From the NCBI GenBank assembly GCA_032622095.1, contig CP136064.1:136853954-136917953 (forward strand): a stretch of 64,000 nucleotides of DNA, in the 5' to 3' direction. Below, one piece after another: positions 22,340-34,560 of this stretch; the stretch's first letter is position 1, and every line of letters begins with the position of its first letter. The position numbers and the translations under genes are program-made. The notes beneath the pieces are model-generated. The model did not search any database. It had not been told where the DNA came from and saw nothing but the letters and a program-made list of their open reading frames with translations. The stretch comes from Siphonodentalium dalli (taxonomy: Eukaryota; Mollusca; Scaphopoda; Gadilida; Siphonodentaliidae).

Positions 22340-23385
22340 CTTCTATAATTATCGACGGAATGGCACTGTTACAAAAAACTAAAATGGACCAAAGGACATT
22401 CAGCCAGGCAGCTTCCCAAATATTGGATTTTGCGTTAAGAGAGTCCTTGCCTAATACCCACCGTATAGACGGTGTATTCGATACCTACAGGGAGTTGAGC
22501 ATTAAGGCGTCAGAGCGCGAAAGACGATCAACTACTGAAAGTGTTAAGTTTTGTGACATTAATGGAGGACAGATAGTCCGGCAATGGCGAAAATTCCTAC
22601 TGGGAAATAAAACAGCACTGGTAGAGTTTCTAGTTGATGAATGGAGTCGCATAGATACGCGAGTGAAACTGTCCGGTTAAACGTTGTTCGTAACGCTGCG
22701 CGATGAATGTTATCGTATATCACCTGGAACAGAAGGTAAAGTTCGCGTTCCTGAACTGGATAGCACACACGAAGAAGCGGACACTCGGATGTTGTTGCAT
22801 GTCAGACACGCGGCGCAGTCAGGTGTTGAGTCTGTTGTTTTGTCGTCTGAGGATACTGATGTGTTCGCTCTGTGCGTTGCATTTTCTGACGACCTGGGCA
22901 ATCCAATATATCACAAAACCGGAACTGTTGGGCGAACGAAGTACATAGACATCCGCAAGGTTGCTGAAACAATTGGGAGCGAAGTTTCCGACGGATTGCT
23001 AGGCTTGCACGCATTCACAGGGTGCGATACAGTAAGTGCTTTTGCGGGCCGAGGTAAACTAACTGCATTAAAGATTTTAAAAACCGACCCTACTGTAGCT
23101 GGGACATTCAAACAGCTCGGACGTCAATGGACGTTGGAGACATCCTTACAAAATGAACCGGAAATGTTCGTCTGTAAACTATATGGTCGTTCTGGAACCT
23201 CGCATTCAGATGTGAATGCTGTTCGCTATGAGATGTTTTGCAGTAAGCAGGGCAAGGTTGAGTCGCATCAGCTACCACCTTGTGCTGACTGTTTGAGGAA
23301 GCATTCCATGAGAGCCAACTATCAAGCGGCAATCTGGAAGCGCGCGTTATCGGAGAAGCCAGATGTTCCCGGCCCAGGGGATCAC
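22340..23385 (+). pseudogene. XPG/FEN1-like (PIN-fold) nuclease module within the transposon gene
   Basis: Sub-region of the previous entry, listed because it defines the element type. Motif order DG-x-A, VFD...ERERR, EEADTR, EDTDV, GCDT...GKLTAL parallels the N-block and I-block acidic motifs and DNA-binding helix of flap endonucleases. The acidic residues are all present. One stop codon (22678-22680) splits the blocks. The role in transposition (flap or hairpin processing, or target cleavage) is not established here. Confidence 0.6.
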
Positions 23386-23424
23386 GGATGGAAGATGAAT
23401 TTATCGATTTTGACTGGATGGACG

Positions 23425-23570
23425 GAAGCCCAGCACCAGACGAAGTTCTTGAGCTGTTGGCGTGTGATTGTGTTAAATCGTGCAAACCTTCGAAATGCCC
23501 GTGCATCAACAATAGGATGAAGTGTACTGAAATGTGTCGCCTCACAACTTGTGACAACCAACCACCAGAT
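23425..23570 (+). pseudogene. Tesmin/TSO1-like CXC cysteine motif at the C-terminus
   Basis: The shifted frame encodes CDCVKSCKPSKCPCINNRMK and CTEMCRLTTC: a C-x-C-x3-C-x4-C-x-C...C-x3-C-x4-C array like half of a CXC (CRC) DNA-binding domain. It follows a WMDGSPAPDEVLELLA linker and is trailed by an Asp-rich tail (DVDDHDIDEDDED). Likely a DNA-binding tail of the transposon protein. Confidence 0.6.
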
Positions 23571-23639
23571 GATGTCAATAACAGTGACAGTGACGTTGAT
23601 GATCACGATATCGATGAGGACGACGAGGACTAAACAATT

Positions 23640-24879
23640 GATTAATATTTTGTTAATGAAACTAGTTGTCGACTATACTATATTATATGACGCATATCAC
23701 GATTTCAGTGGTTGTGCAATATGGGGTACAATATAACTCACATCTTACGCTCATGGCAGTGATGGTTGTGGCTGTCATGGCCAAGCTAATGCCGACAAAA
23801 CATAAGCAATATGTCTGTCGGAGTTGGCTTAGTCCAGTCGAACCCAACAGAAAACACCAAGGGTACCGGAAGCGTGCGGGGGCCGGGTGGCAAAGGGAAC
23901 AGATAATGGCCTTCCAGGGACCTCAGAACGGCAGCGAAATTTAGATATTTGATGAGAAAAGTAATTTCTATATTCGCTATAAGTGATATATGTTCATCCT
24001 GATAGTTTACTATGAACTTGATCCATGCATTCAATGTGTTAAAAGTATGTACTTCTAACGCTTTTTCTACGTTTTGAGAGATTTTACGTAATATTTAGGC
24101 TTGCCTTCCAAATTGTGCTAATTTCTGACAAAGCTACCACCCTACCCTTGGATGCTTCCGGTGCCCCTTGAAAACACCAGTCCATAATTATATGTAGGGA
24201 ATGCGATGTCATGTCATTACAGTATGCGTGATGGGTATGCTATCCGCGGAATGTGAAAATCAGTAAATCACGGAGGCTTGTATAACACGCTTCACTTCTA
24301 CTCCACCCCACCGAACTGCCCTTATGCGTCGTGTCTGTATACGTGCCTGTTTTACGTCATGGTAGTATTGGCACCTATAGTCACGGCTTATAATGGCAGT
24401 GCGGATGGGTGGGGCAGCGGAGCGCGTTACAAACCCAGCAATGAAATTTGTTAGTTATTCGTCATGACCGATAACTCTATTTTGAAGAAGGACGTAATAT
24501 GCGCATATCACGTTTCAGCCACAAACCGCGATCATATATGCTTCCTTCTTATTTTCTTCCAATCATAATTTTGAATGTTATATTCTGACAGACAAATTGA
24601 CATTGAAACGTGTTGGTCAATTCTTCACATGAGTTGTATATAGTTCAAAAGCGCATGGTGCTAAGCCGAATTATGGTGTCGGGCATATTTCCCATACTTA
24701 TACTTGCTTAGATTTCGGTTAAAATTTGCTGTAATGACGATAATATTGTTTCAATCGGGCTTAATTATCATCACTTAGACCATTGGATGTGATTTTAGTG
24801 TCAGCTTTCTCCGCGGACACAACAAAACATAAACTTTCCCCAGTGGCGAATTGTTTGTGTGTGTGTATGGTATGTTACT
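23640..24879. other. 3' non-coding part of the Academ-like element
   Basis: No continuing ORF. Contains an imperfect inverted repeat at about 24270-24450: left ATAACACGCTTCAC...CCACCCCACC, right GGGTGGGGCAGCGGAGCGCG, which may be a small secondary MITE. Otherwise no feature seen. Confidence 0.45.
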
Positions 24880-25034
24880 TTAAAGACGATTTTCGGACAG
24901 AAAACTACCGAGTTGACATTGCTATCATACCCAGATGGATAGCTGAGACATTAAACTACTTAACAAGTGCAGTTAGAATTGGCCACCAGTTTGGTACCGA
25001 CGGGCCTATTTTTCGGCTATTGGCTGAATGACTA
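24880..25034 (-). repeat. Right TIR of the Academ-like transposon
   Basis: Reverse complement begins TAGTCATTCAGCCAATAGCC and aligns with the left TIR, including CGGTACCAAA at about 24991-25000. Followed by GTG (25035-25037). Confidence 0.65.
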
Positions 25035-25037
25035 GTG

Positions 25038-27879
25038 GATATATTCGCCCAATCTGAATTAGATACTATCATGTTAAGGTATATTGTGACTATGTTTGAC
25101 CAAACATAGTTTGTTTATAATCGAGAATATATCAGAATTGACTCTTAGAAACCTAACGTGAAATTGCCGAATATTATTTAACCGATCCTGCCCGTTTCCT
25201 GGGAAGGAAGTCAAGCCGGATATGTGATTACTGTATCATTGTAAGATCACAACGAGTACTTGAACACAAAAGAATCCCTGCTGTCATAATACAGACAGAA
25301 ATCCAACTTTATGGCTATATTATTTCGTTTGGACACCTTGACTTCATCGAAGTCGAAGTTGCATTGCTATCATACTGCCACCGGGAAATATGATTGCTCA
25401 ACTTAGAAATACACAGGCATTACATGTTAGTGCAAACACTATTTCGTATCTCATTATGAAACAGTTGTGTCTAATAAGATACAATAAGGGGAGATTGCAT
25501 TGTTCAGTTTCTTGTTTTTGGCATATCTGTGTTTCATGACACGAAATTCGTTTGAATAGTTGAGACATTGTCACACTTCTCAAGACGTGAGTCAGCACAT
25601 GTACCACTCTTGTTACTTCGTCCAATAGATGGTCACATTGCTGGTAGTATATCTACAACCAACTCACACCAGCAACTACAGTTGAATTACAAACTCATCT
25701 CGCAAGCTAACAGAGCTCACCACAAAACTCTCCGACTGCATATCAGAGACTCCATATATAATGTTTGCTTCGGTTGTGGAATGGAGAGTCCATAATACAG
25801 ATTTAATAAATAAATTTCAATACGGCCGCTGACCTCATAGCAGATACATTGCATATTCACTTCGATGTAGTCTAACAGAACTGTGCATATAACCGAGTTA
25901 ATGCTTGTCAGTTTATTATAGAATATGTCAAAACATCAGTATCGGGCAAAAATTGCCTAAGCTTTGTCATTCTCCATGTCGAGTCCAGCAAGTGACAATA
26001 ACGGCTCCTCAACTTCTTTCTGGTTGTCAACGAAAAAATATCTTGAAATCAAAATGCCTATGCCTAGTGCCTGGATATTTAGTGATGAAATACCTCATCG
26101 AAACACAAGAAGCTCATCTTTGGTCCATGCCATATGATGGTGCATCGAAGTTATGAAAACAGTGACGGGTCATCAAGATCATTTAATGGAACGTTTATTA
26201 AGATTTCTTACAAAACGTCCACATGGGGACATTCATTAGCATTATACATCAACTGTTAGTTCACAGAAAGTAAAGATCTTCGAATCGCAGAAACCCCGCA
26301 ATATCGAACGAAATCCTTTAATTGTTTCCATCGAACAAATGTAGTTTATAGAATTTGCTGGCAAACCGTACAACCATAATAGTCGGATCCACAAGTAGTC
26401 CCATTACAAGTTTGGAATATAGATACTGCGCAAAAGTTGGAAGTAATAGATAACAATGTTATGCTTGAATTGAGAGAATATTGTGGATTGTTAGTCCATA
26501 ACTGAAATTGACTACTGCTCAGGAAGGTATAACATTTCAAAGTTTAACGATCTGAGTTTTCTGCAGACCTGATTTCATTGTAGTGGGATATCAAATGTTC
26601 CTGCATAAAACATCTGGAAAGAATACTACAAACTTTCCACCCAATAATAATACATGCACCTCAACATGTTGGTGAGTTGAATTGCCTCTACAGCCAAGTC
26701 TAACTGTGCATTGGTGCGAGAAATTATTATCAATTTTATCTGGAACATTGCCGATAGCCGATGCAATTACAGAAATGCAGGCATTTAAAGAAAATTTGGT
26801 GTGAATATGTTTCTTGTATGATATTTTGATGAGACCGCATAACGCAAGCATGAACAAACTTCGATAACACATGTGCAAATATGACATGGGTGTATCTAAT
26901 ATAAACTTGATGAGTGCATAAGTTCTGCACAGGAAGATAGGGATCATACACGGAACGAATTTGCAGTATATGCGATGTCCAGAAAACTATCTCAGTGGAA
27001 CTCAAATACACATGTATGCCAATTGAACTCATTATATTATCTTTCTATCCTAGCTTGATCAAAATCAGCCACGCTTTCGCAAATCTTGGGTGTGGTGTCA
27101 GGGAGTTGACCTATGGGTTGTCCAGAGCTCCACAGCAGTTTCTGTTTTGGTACGAACCTGAACATAATTTATCTCTAGTCGCTATAGATCGCATGTAATA
27201 AGCAGAGGTCTGGTAGAAATCCGCCAATGTGATTCTTCTTCGCAGAAGACACATATAGCTCACATCTGAACGCTCTCGTTTGGTGGTCTGGACAAAGCAA
27301 TTACTGTCATATAATCACCTGATGCACACACAATTTGATCTAGATGTTATTCAAGGACGAGCAATTCTAAATTTTTCTCAGATTCACAAAAGTATAGCCT
27401 GTGTTTTCGTACATGTATATTAATAAGAACGATTCACACAAATATTAGCTCCTATTCTTATATTTGGACTTAGTATACACTAATTATTACGCTTGTTAAC
27501 ATGGAAGATGTATGTAATGTCAACGCATTATATGCCGTTACTGTTTTGGTTACTGCATTGTGTGATGTACATTTAATTAATTTCCGTGAGCAGCTGAATG
27601 TCGGTAGAATTGACTTAGTATGATGGCATTACATGAGCAATACAGGAATCAAGTGAAAAATTCTTATCCAAACCCCATAAGGGGGCGATATCAAGGGGAA
27701 GAAATTAAAGTATTGCTCAGTACAGACAGCCTTATTGCCGAGGTAGGGATTTTTCTCCAGTCGAGTCACCCAATCAGGACATATCCGATGTACATGTAAT
27801 GGTGGATGTAATCAGAATATATTCAGATTTGGATATTTTCAAATAGGTCAACATCAGATGAATTTATCTACTTTTCATG
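25038..27879. other. No recognisable gene; interior of the large inverted-repeat structure
   Basis: Several ORFs of 60-118 codons occur on both strands (for example minus-strand 26346-26540 with a Cys-rich end TCNGTTCGSDYYGCTVC), but none resembles a known family, has convincing splice signals, or shows coding-like composition. The first ~100 bp may continue the left arm interrupted by the Academ-like element. Confidence 0.4.
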
Positions 27880-29300
27880 GTTTCTGTTTCCATTATCATG
27901 AACTCTCGGATATAAGCAGCTACTGTTCGCAAAATATTCATATTGTATCAGATTCTATCAGCATTCCTGGCACTCTTGTCAACAAATGTGTTTACCAGTA
28001 GTCACTGAAACCCACCTTAGGAGCATTATCAATGAAAACTAGCAAATTTGGATGATTTCTCCATTTTGGTAACCATCTGAGTCACCATCCTGAATTTAGA
28101 TTCATATGGATAATAATATGTTAATCTAACATATCATGGTTGTCGAATGATTAGATAGTATCATTTATTCAAAATAAGGTTGCTAGTAACCACCGATTTC
28201 AAACCGCTGTGAATAATTTAAGAGGCGAGTGTGAAAAATCATCAATTATTAGAATTACGGTCGCCGTTTTGGGAGCCATCTTGTATTTTGAGGTCCAAAT
28301 TGCACCCTCAAGAGGAAGTGTGATCCAATGGTATTATTGGTCGCGAAACATAGTCATTTCACTATATAAATTTTCCTCCCAGACTCAATGCCAACTTCGA
28401 AATTGTTCATTGTTGTCATTTTGATGAATTCATCTCATTTTCGTCGTTTCATTCTCTCGAATTCTGGAGTATAAACAGCCATTGTTCACAAACTATTCAT
28501 ACTGTTTCATATCTCCAATGTATTACGCCAACACGGAGCAAATATATTCATCTATATTCACTAAATCGCACATTAGGAGTGATATCAAAGAAAATTTGAC
28601 AAATTTTAGTGATTTATCAATTTTGGCAACCATTTTGGTCGCCATCTTGAATACAGATGCACTATTTTGGTTGTAATTATATGGCAATCTATATGTTTAA
28701 ATCTGTTGCAAATATTTGTCATCAAATTCAGCTATTTTCTGGCTAACACCTGGCTCGAATTACAAAATCGATATTTGGTAAAATTGAATTAACATTTTGA
28801 CGACATTTTGTAGGAATAGGACCCAAAGTATGACATATTATCATGTTAAAATGGTTAGGTATTCAAACGTATTTAAAATTGAGTTGCTATTAGCTACCGA
28901 TTTCAAATAACCGTAAATGTTTTAAGAGACATGTGTGAAAATTCATCATTTCCCCGAACTTCGGTCGCCATTTTGGCGGCCATCTTAGTTAAATGTGGTC
29001 AATTTTTCTGTCAAAGTGAAGCTTGTTATCATAGTATCACAACAGTAGAGAAAAATGTTATATTTCCTACCATAAATTAACTACTAGCTATTAATCAAAC
29101 TGATTCAGTGCCTACTCTGAAATTTTGGATGGCGGCCATCTTGATGACATCATAAATCCACCCAGTCGCGACCCCCAGGTGTCTAACATTTGTTTTCTGG
29201 TGCCCGAGATATCAAGCAACATCATGAGCATAGTGGCTATATTTCTTCACAAAATGCAAACGGGAGCCAAAAAATGGAAGCCAAAAAAGGGCCTCTACTA
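27880..29300 (-). repeat. Right arm of the large inverted repeat
   Basis: Subunits marked on the plus strand by CGCCATTTTGGCGGCCATCT (28969), GGCAACCATTTTGGTCGCCA (28624), TTTTGGGAGCCATCTTG (28268) and GGTAACCATCTGAGTCACCA (28068). The reverse complement aligns with 16994-18441 block by block. The inner limit is approximate. Confidence 0.65.
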
Positions 29301-32300
29301 TTATATATATTCTTAAAGCTGTCATCGGAAAGATATGGAGGTTTGACATTACTAATAGACTGGAATTTATATACTCAAATGACTCTGTATTGACATCAAC
29401 AGACATTTCTGTACAAACTACAATCACAACTGATACAATACCATTATGCCAGTTTACCAGTGTCACATGGGCATGAATCCCCTCGATGGTTCGGCACTTG
29501 CAGTAGTGGCAGTAGTAAAAGGGTTAAAATTGTAAAAACAGAAGAAAAAACGTTTCCTTATTTATTCATTATTTTCGTACATAGCACTCAATAACTCAGA
29601 ATTGAAACAGTTCCTTTATTGAAATGCAGGAAATTTGGATTATTTGGTAAATTTGACGTACATGTAGATCCCTAAGAGTAAACTATCTCCCCTGCACTCT
29701 AAGCACGAGCTGTAAACAAGAGACCCAATTTACAGTTCCCAGCTGTAGAAATTCACATTTTATTACACATATCAAAAATTCGATCTACAGCTACCAACCC
29801 GTGTTTTCGGCTAATGGAGACATCGATCATTAATAATTCGCGCATGGTATATATTGGACCCGATTATCTACAGTATATATAGCGAAGACTGGGATCTCCA
29901 GTGGAAATATGGTACCCCCGAACTGCCATTCTGTAATAAAATTATTGAGCAGTGATATAATATCTGGGCTTATGTGCAGATTAAGTCACAGGTCGCATTT
30001 CTTCGGACAGGTCAACAGCGCCTTTTTTTGCAACTGTTAGATTCACAGTTTGAAAATAGAACTTTGACATTTATGGTCTTAACTTTGGGAGTTTAGATAT
30101 AGAATGCCGACAAAAACTGACAGAAGAGAAGATTTACTGATCTTACTGCAACCTGGTGAGTACCATATTTCTTGATGGTATACTACGTATCATCACCATT
30201 AGGTCATCTTATGTATATATTTAAATATTTCTCGAAAAACAAACCATTCCACTGAATTGTAGCTTTAGCGCATGGTTCCGATGTATGCCATAATGCCATA
30301 GTGCAATGACATTCATGCTACTTTATTCATGAGTATATGTTAATTTAATACAATAAAAATTAACTGGCTGGATATGAGGTACATTACCCATATGTGACAA
30401 CAGCACTTTAATAGTCATCCAACACTTTGCCTGCAATAAATTTACCGTGTATCGTCAAAAAAATAAAAATACAATGTACACTTAATATAAATTGTCGCTT
30501 TTGAAATGTTCCTGGTCGATAAATACTCTCAGTTTGAACTGCCTTTCTACGATCAGTATATAATGATGTCCCATGCAGAAAGACGAATTGATGTCTTAAC
30601 AAATACAAATGAAAACACAATGTTAGGGTCCCAAAACACGCCAGTCATATGCAAGACATGGAACGGAAAAGAGCGTTCCCTGGCTGTGACTCAAGCAAGT
30701 ACTTTTTTTCGTGCATTTGTCAAATCTATCTTATATATCCTTCGAAAAAAAAAGATACTTATATGTCTAAACTAATTAAACATTTAATAGCAACATCGAA
30801 CTGAGTAGCGATAACAAAAATTGATTCCGGCGCATATGAAATCGGTTAAATTTTAAATATCAACATAAAATAATTCCGATCCACTATCCATAATTTTTCA
30901 CAGATTGACCAGCATGGTGTGGAATAGCGGCTGTACGCATTGAGCCCATGGGTACGTCACGAATAATATCATATGCTAAAAATAGATTTTCGGACAAACT
31001 TTACCACGTGTTGGAAAACGAATGCATTTACTATATATGTGAGATTTAGAGTGGGTCTATAAAACTAATTATAACTTTGTTATATTTCCTAGTTTTTGCG
31101 TGAAATTTCAAGCATATATCAGGGACATATACTTCTTCATAAAACTGCACCAACTACCGAACGTTTTGCTGTGTTAGAAAACGCCCCATAAAAATTTTCT
31201 TTTGGATTTTTTTTCACCAATGTTTTTCAAAGAATATAGAGAAAACATAGTCCGCTCGGAATATCGAAAGAATTATCGGGTGTTGAGAATAATTAACCCC
31301 AGACAGCCGACACCACCGACAATTAATTCCTTATTCACACCTCGGACTTTGCCAGCGTGTCCGACGAAAATGAAACTTATCTGTTTAAATGTCCCATTTT
31401 CGTGTCGAATGGTGATATTAACACCATTTTTCAGGTGCATGGATAAATAATTATTATTATATACCATATATGGATTTTAAAACGCTCTTTATTAATTTCA
31501 TATATGAGATAAATGATTTGAAAGTATGAGGTAATCAATATACAAGGCATGGCTATAACCTGTATACGATAGACACCTCGCGCAATCCCAGATCTGCATT
31601 AGCAACAATTTGACGATACCTCGGTAACTCGGAATGACAACAACAAACGCTCTTTATTTATTTATCCATTTTAGAGTATCAACGGACCACATTAAATCTT
31701 TTGAAAGGGATAAAGTTTTCTTCAGGATATTTACTGGACATCACATTAGTAATCTGGTTGCATATATTGTGTATCCCGTATATACGTTTTATACTGCTGA
31801 TTCAATTAAGGACGGGGTGGCGTTGTAATTCCAAGCTGGCGATACCAACAGTTGATTCATTGTCCTTCTCAACACTTTTAAATGTTAGAAAATTGCGGCT
31901 ATTGACTCTGTTTGAGTACCATGCAGATGAGATCATTACAAAGGATATGATTAAACTTAATTTCTCGTCTTATATTTTACACATGTACAAATGTAATAAT
32001 GAGAACAAACAGGATCATCCAATCCAATACAATGATAAGACAAGGTAGCGTTAACTGATTATTATATATATAACACAACAACAACATTTGGGTTTATACA
32101 TTCAGTAATGATACAATAATGGTTGCTTAACAAACAATTAATTGGACTGGAGCCGCTACGTATTGGTTTACAATGGTAAAATATGGTTTCAGACAATGTC
32201 TGGCATGTTAATACTATTAGTAACTGGGAGGGGGCATTTATCTCCATACCTTTATAAAGGGAATGAGGAATAAATAAGTTGAATTTTCAACATTTATCAC

Positions 32301-32510
32301 AAGGTCAGGAGTGTATCGGTCGTAATTAGGGGCGCATCAGGGACATATCAGACCAACGCACATGACATGCATCTCACTCAACGGTCCCACGTATGGGTTA
32401 GTGCACGCATGACACATGCGTCGGTCAGACATTCCCGCTTGTGTCACTGGTGACTATCTCTTATGTTCTAATCACAACAACAACTACTACTATTTAAATT
32501 GGTGTGCCAA
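29301..32510. other. No recognisable feature
   Basis: About 3.2 kb of AT-rich sequence. The open frame at 30506-30775 has an acceptor-like CTCAG upstream but no donor and no recognisable domain. The other ORFs (31202, 31634, 31701) are equally unsupported. No repeat partner elsewhere in the window was noticed. Confidence 0.45.
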
Positions 32511-32513
32511 GAC

Positions 32514-34560
32514 TCAGTTCAATTTAAACTCTCCGCATACAAGCTTAATAAACTCACACATCATTCTCAAGTGCACAACATCGTTGTTATTAAGTATTTC
32601 ACTCATTACTATAATGTTTGATCTTCGATTAACCAACTTTGTCAAGAGTCGTTGGCGGGCCTTTGAGAATTCTTTACATTTTAAAAGATAGTGGAATTTA
32701 TCGCCAATTTGGCCCGATTGACATAATGGGCATTTTCTTTTATTTAATTCCAAACCACTCCAACGAACGGTTTCGGTTCTGAAATTGCATATAGAAGAAT
32801 GTGGATATCAAGTGGTAATACACCAGTTTCACTATAAATCATGAAGTTATGGGTTGAGGGTTTTAGCTTCAAAATATGTTTGATAAATTTTCTCTGGACT
32901 GTCTCCAAAACATAATTTTTCCCGAAACCCCAGATCTCACTTCCATACAGAAGGATAGGGAGAACATGCGAATCAAATAAATCCAATTGATTACTTATAG
33001 TCAATGAGTGTTTCCTTGCTTTTCCTATTATTGTGTACATTGCTCGAGTGGCCTTTTCCGCTAAAATATTCTTTGCCGAAATAAAAGATCCTGTTCTACA
33101 GAAAGTGATACCAAGATAGATAAATTTTGTAACTACATCAATTTTCTGGCCCTTAAAATATAATATTTTTTTTATAGTGAGTTTTTTGAGAAACACATAA
33201 TTTTGGTCTTTTCCACATTCACTGTCAGGTTCCACTTGTCACAGTATTCCTCGAACCGGCCAAGCAAATATTTCAAGTATCTTGTACTTTCGGCCATGAG
33301 TACGTACTGTATCATCAGCATATAATACAATTAAGATTTTTATGTACTCATTGAGTGTTTTCTCTATTTCATTATTGATAGTGCTCGGTGCGTTAATTTT
33401 ATGCGCTTGTAAGTATGTTTCGAGGTCATTAAGGTACAATGAGAAGAGCAAATGTGATAAATTGTCACCTTGCCTGACCCCTGCAAGATATGGGAATTAG
33501 ATTGATTGCTCACTGCCAATTTGTACGCGGGATTTTACTTGACTATACTTGTTAGTAATTATCCTGAATATTTTACCATTAATTCCTGTTTTAATAAGTT
33601 TGTACCATAGGCCCTGTTTCGATACTGTGTCAAATGCTTTTTGGAAATCAATGAATGCACAGATTAATCTCTTTTCCATCCTCTTGCTAAGATCAAACAA
33701 TATATAGAGGGCAAAGATGTTGTCCGATGTGGAGTAATTTTTACGAAATCCAGCTTGGTTTTGTGAAATAATTTCATTTACTTCTGTGAATTTGTTAAGT
33801 TGAATGGTTACAATTTTGGTAAAAAGTTTTCCTAAGCAGCTGAGAATTGTTATAGGTCTATAGTTATTCGGATTTGTGGCATCACCTTTATTTTTATATA
33901 TTGGGACGATTGTTCCAGTAACCCAGTCTTCTGGTATTTGCCCGGTATCTAGTATAATGTTAAATATTTGGCAATAAACATTTTATAACAGTTTGAAGAT
34001 GCTTTAATGTATTCGTTCTGTACACGGTAATGTCCACATGACTTACCATTTTAAAGTTGTCTTATGGCAAATTATACTTCATCATGTGAAATAAGTCTAT
34101 TGAGGTGATCTTCGGATTCTGTACTAAATTTTTAGTGATATAATTTTCTATTTGTGGGTCATTGATATGTGTTGTGGCATTGATTTCTTTGAAATATTCA
34201 CTGAATATCTCAAGATTTACACACTATGGGGGTGGTGTTTAAAATCTTTCATTTTTTTCCAAAAACTTTTAGGTTCTAATTTTTTCATTGAAGCCAGTTC
34301 TTGCGATATTAATGCTCTATGTGATCTGATTGCTCCATCCATTTCACATTTATAGACATGACATGCATGTCGCATACATTGTTGTGTGTGTTGTTTCGCT
34401 TGGTTTTGTGTTGTCGGGTCGCTTGTCGATATTTTACTCGAGCAGTCTGTCAGGCCTTGTTAAACCAGGCTTTATGTTTACTACATTGTATTCCTGGCTG
34501 CCTTCTTAATCCAATTACTCGGCGCGCAAATCTTAGCATGCGGCTGACAAGCATGATTCA
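32514..34560 (-). pseudogene. Non-LTR retrotransposon ORF2 remnant (RT to C-terminus), decayed
   Basis: Minus-strand fragments in consecutive order: pre-RT SFWKKMKDFKHHP and YFKEINATTHINDPQIENYI (about 34290-34130); RT motifs IVPIYKNKGDATNPNNY-like and NQAGFRK-like in broken frames (34000-33720); ICAFIDFQKAFDTVSKQGLW (about 33663-33605); LAGVRQGDNLSHLLFSLYLN; ILIVLYADDTV (33340-33300, active-site YADD); VVTKFIYLGITF; LFDSHVLPILLYGSEIWGFG (about 33000-32930); and a C-terminal zinc knuckle CPLCQSGQIGDKFHYLLKC (about 32730-32675). Multiple frameshifts and stops, plus an internal deletion near 32750 between the thumb and zinc knuckle. The element copies its own RNA in intact relatives; this copy is inactive. 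Clade not assigned. Confidence 0.75.

Larger units (their letters stand above)
18932..23633 (+). pseudogene. Academ-like transposase gene: Cys/His finger, transposase core, XPG/FEN1-like nuclease, CXC motif
   Basis: One coding region of about 1,560 codons, broken by a frameshift near 19093, in-frame stops at 19360-19362, 20152-20154 and 22678-22680, and a frameshift near 23390. Order of parts: an N-terminal region with SYHRQCRSRFTMKRDL; CIICQRDK and CYHRSCYRGYTR (candidate zinc-binding Cys/His set, 19360-19565); a central transposase-like core with AWDNIDILEETATGGGTSH (20410-20470) and GDWNLYLSATRAMIPW (about 21425); then a split FEN1/XPG-like module: IIIDGMALLQ (about 22347), DGVFDTYRELSIKASERER, HEEADTRMLLH (22768-22800), SSEDTDVFALC and GCDTVSAFAGRGKLTALKIL (about 23021-23080). 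In FEN1-type nucleases the acidic residues at the equivalent positions bind metal, and the last segment resembles the GxD/H2TH region. The C-terminus (23388-23633) reads LLACDCVKSCKPSKCPC and ends in an acidic tail. All three stops are in one frame, so this is decay rather than splicing. Confidence 0.7.
18442..25034 (+). mobile_element. 6.6-kb TIR DNA transposon, Academ-like (XPG-bearing type)
   Basis: The terminal inverted repeats begin TAGTCATTCAGCCAA at both ends (15 bp perfect) and remain alignable inwards for about 150 bp (ATGATAGCAA, GGTAGTTTT, CCGAAAA in both). The trinucleotide GTG flanks both sides (18439-18441 and 25035-25037), suggesting a 3-bp target duplication; TA flanking GTCATTC is an alternative reading. 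It carries a single long decayed gene (18932-23633) and a ~1.4-kb 3' non-coding region. A transposase-like protein with an XPG/FEN1-type nuclease module and a 3-bp TSD fits published descriptions of the Academ superfamily; this is assigned from memory of the architecture, not a search. It sits inside an arm of the large inverted repeat. Confidence 0.6.
16994..29300. mobile_element. 12.3-kb inverted-repeat (foldback) structure
   Basis: Both ends begin with the same inverted word: TAGTAGAGGC at 16994-17003 and GCCTCTACTA at 29291-29300, followed inwards by matching TTTGTGAAGAAATATAGC, TTGCTTGATATCTC and GGTCGCGACTGGGT. Each arm is built of imperfect 600-700-bp subunits containing GATGGCCGCCAAAATGGCGA, TGATGATTTTTCACAC and TATAGCTGCTTATACCCGAG. 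The left arm is interrupted by the 18442-25034 DNA transposon. A TA|GTAGAGGC reading would fit a TA target, but that is inference. Confidence 0.65.

Noticed and set aside
18931-23633. Interpreting the gaps in the transposon gene as introns
   Set aside because: Segments on either side of the three stops are in one frame with no missing sequence and no GT-AG pairs, so nonsense decay is the simpler reading.
18442-25034. Classifying the 6.6-kb element as CACTA/EnSpm because CACTAG occurs at the right end on the minus strand
   Set aside because: The left end reads GTGTAG at the same place, so CACTA is not shared. The common terminus starts at TAGTCATTC and the protein lacks recognised CMC features.
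25398-27198. Several ORFs of 60-118 codons between the transposon and the right arm
   Set aside because: Composition is not coding-like, frames overlap on both strands, and no domain or splice structure was recognised.
30506-30775. Candidate host exon (FYDQYIMMSHAERRIDVLTN)
   Set aside because: An acceptor-like CTCAG precedes it, but there is no GT donor at a sensible end and no family match.
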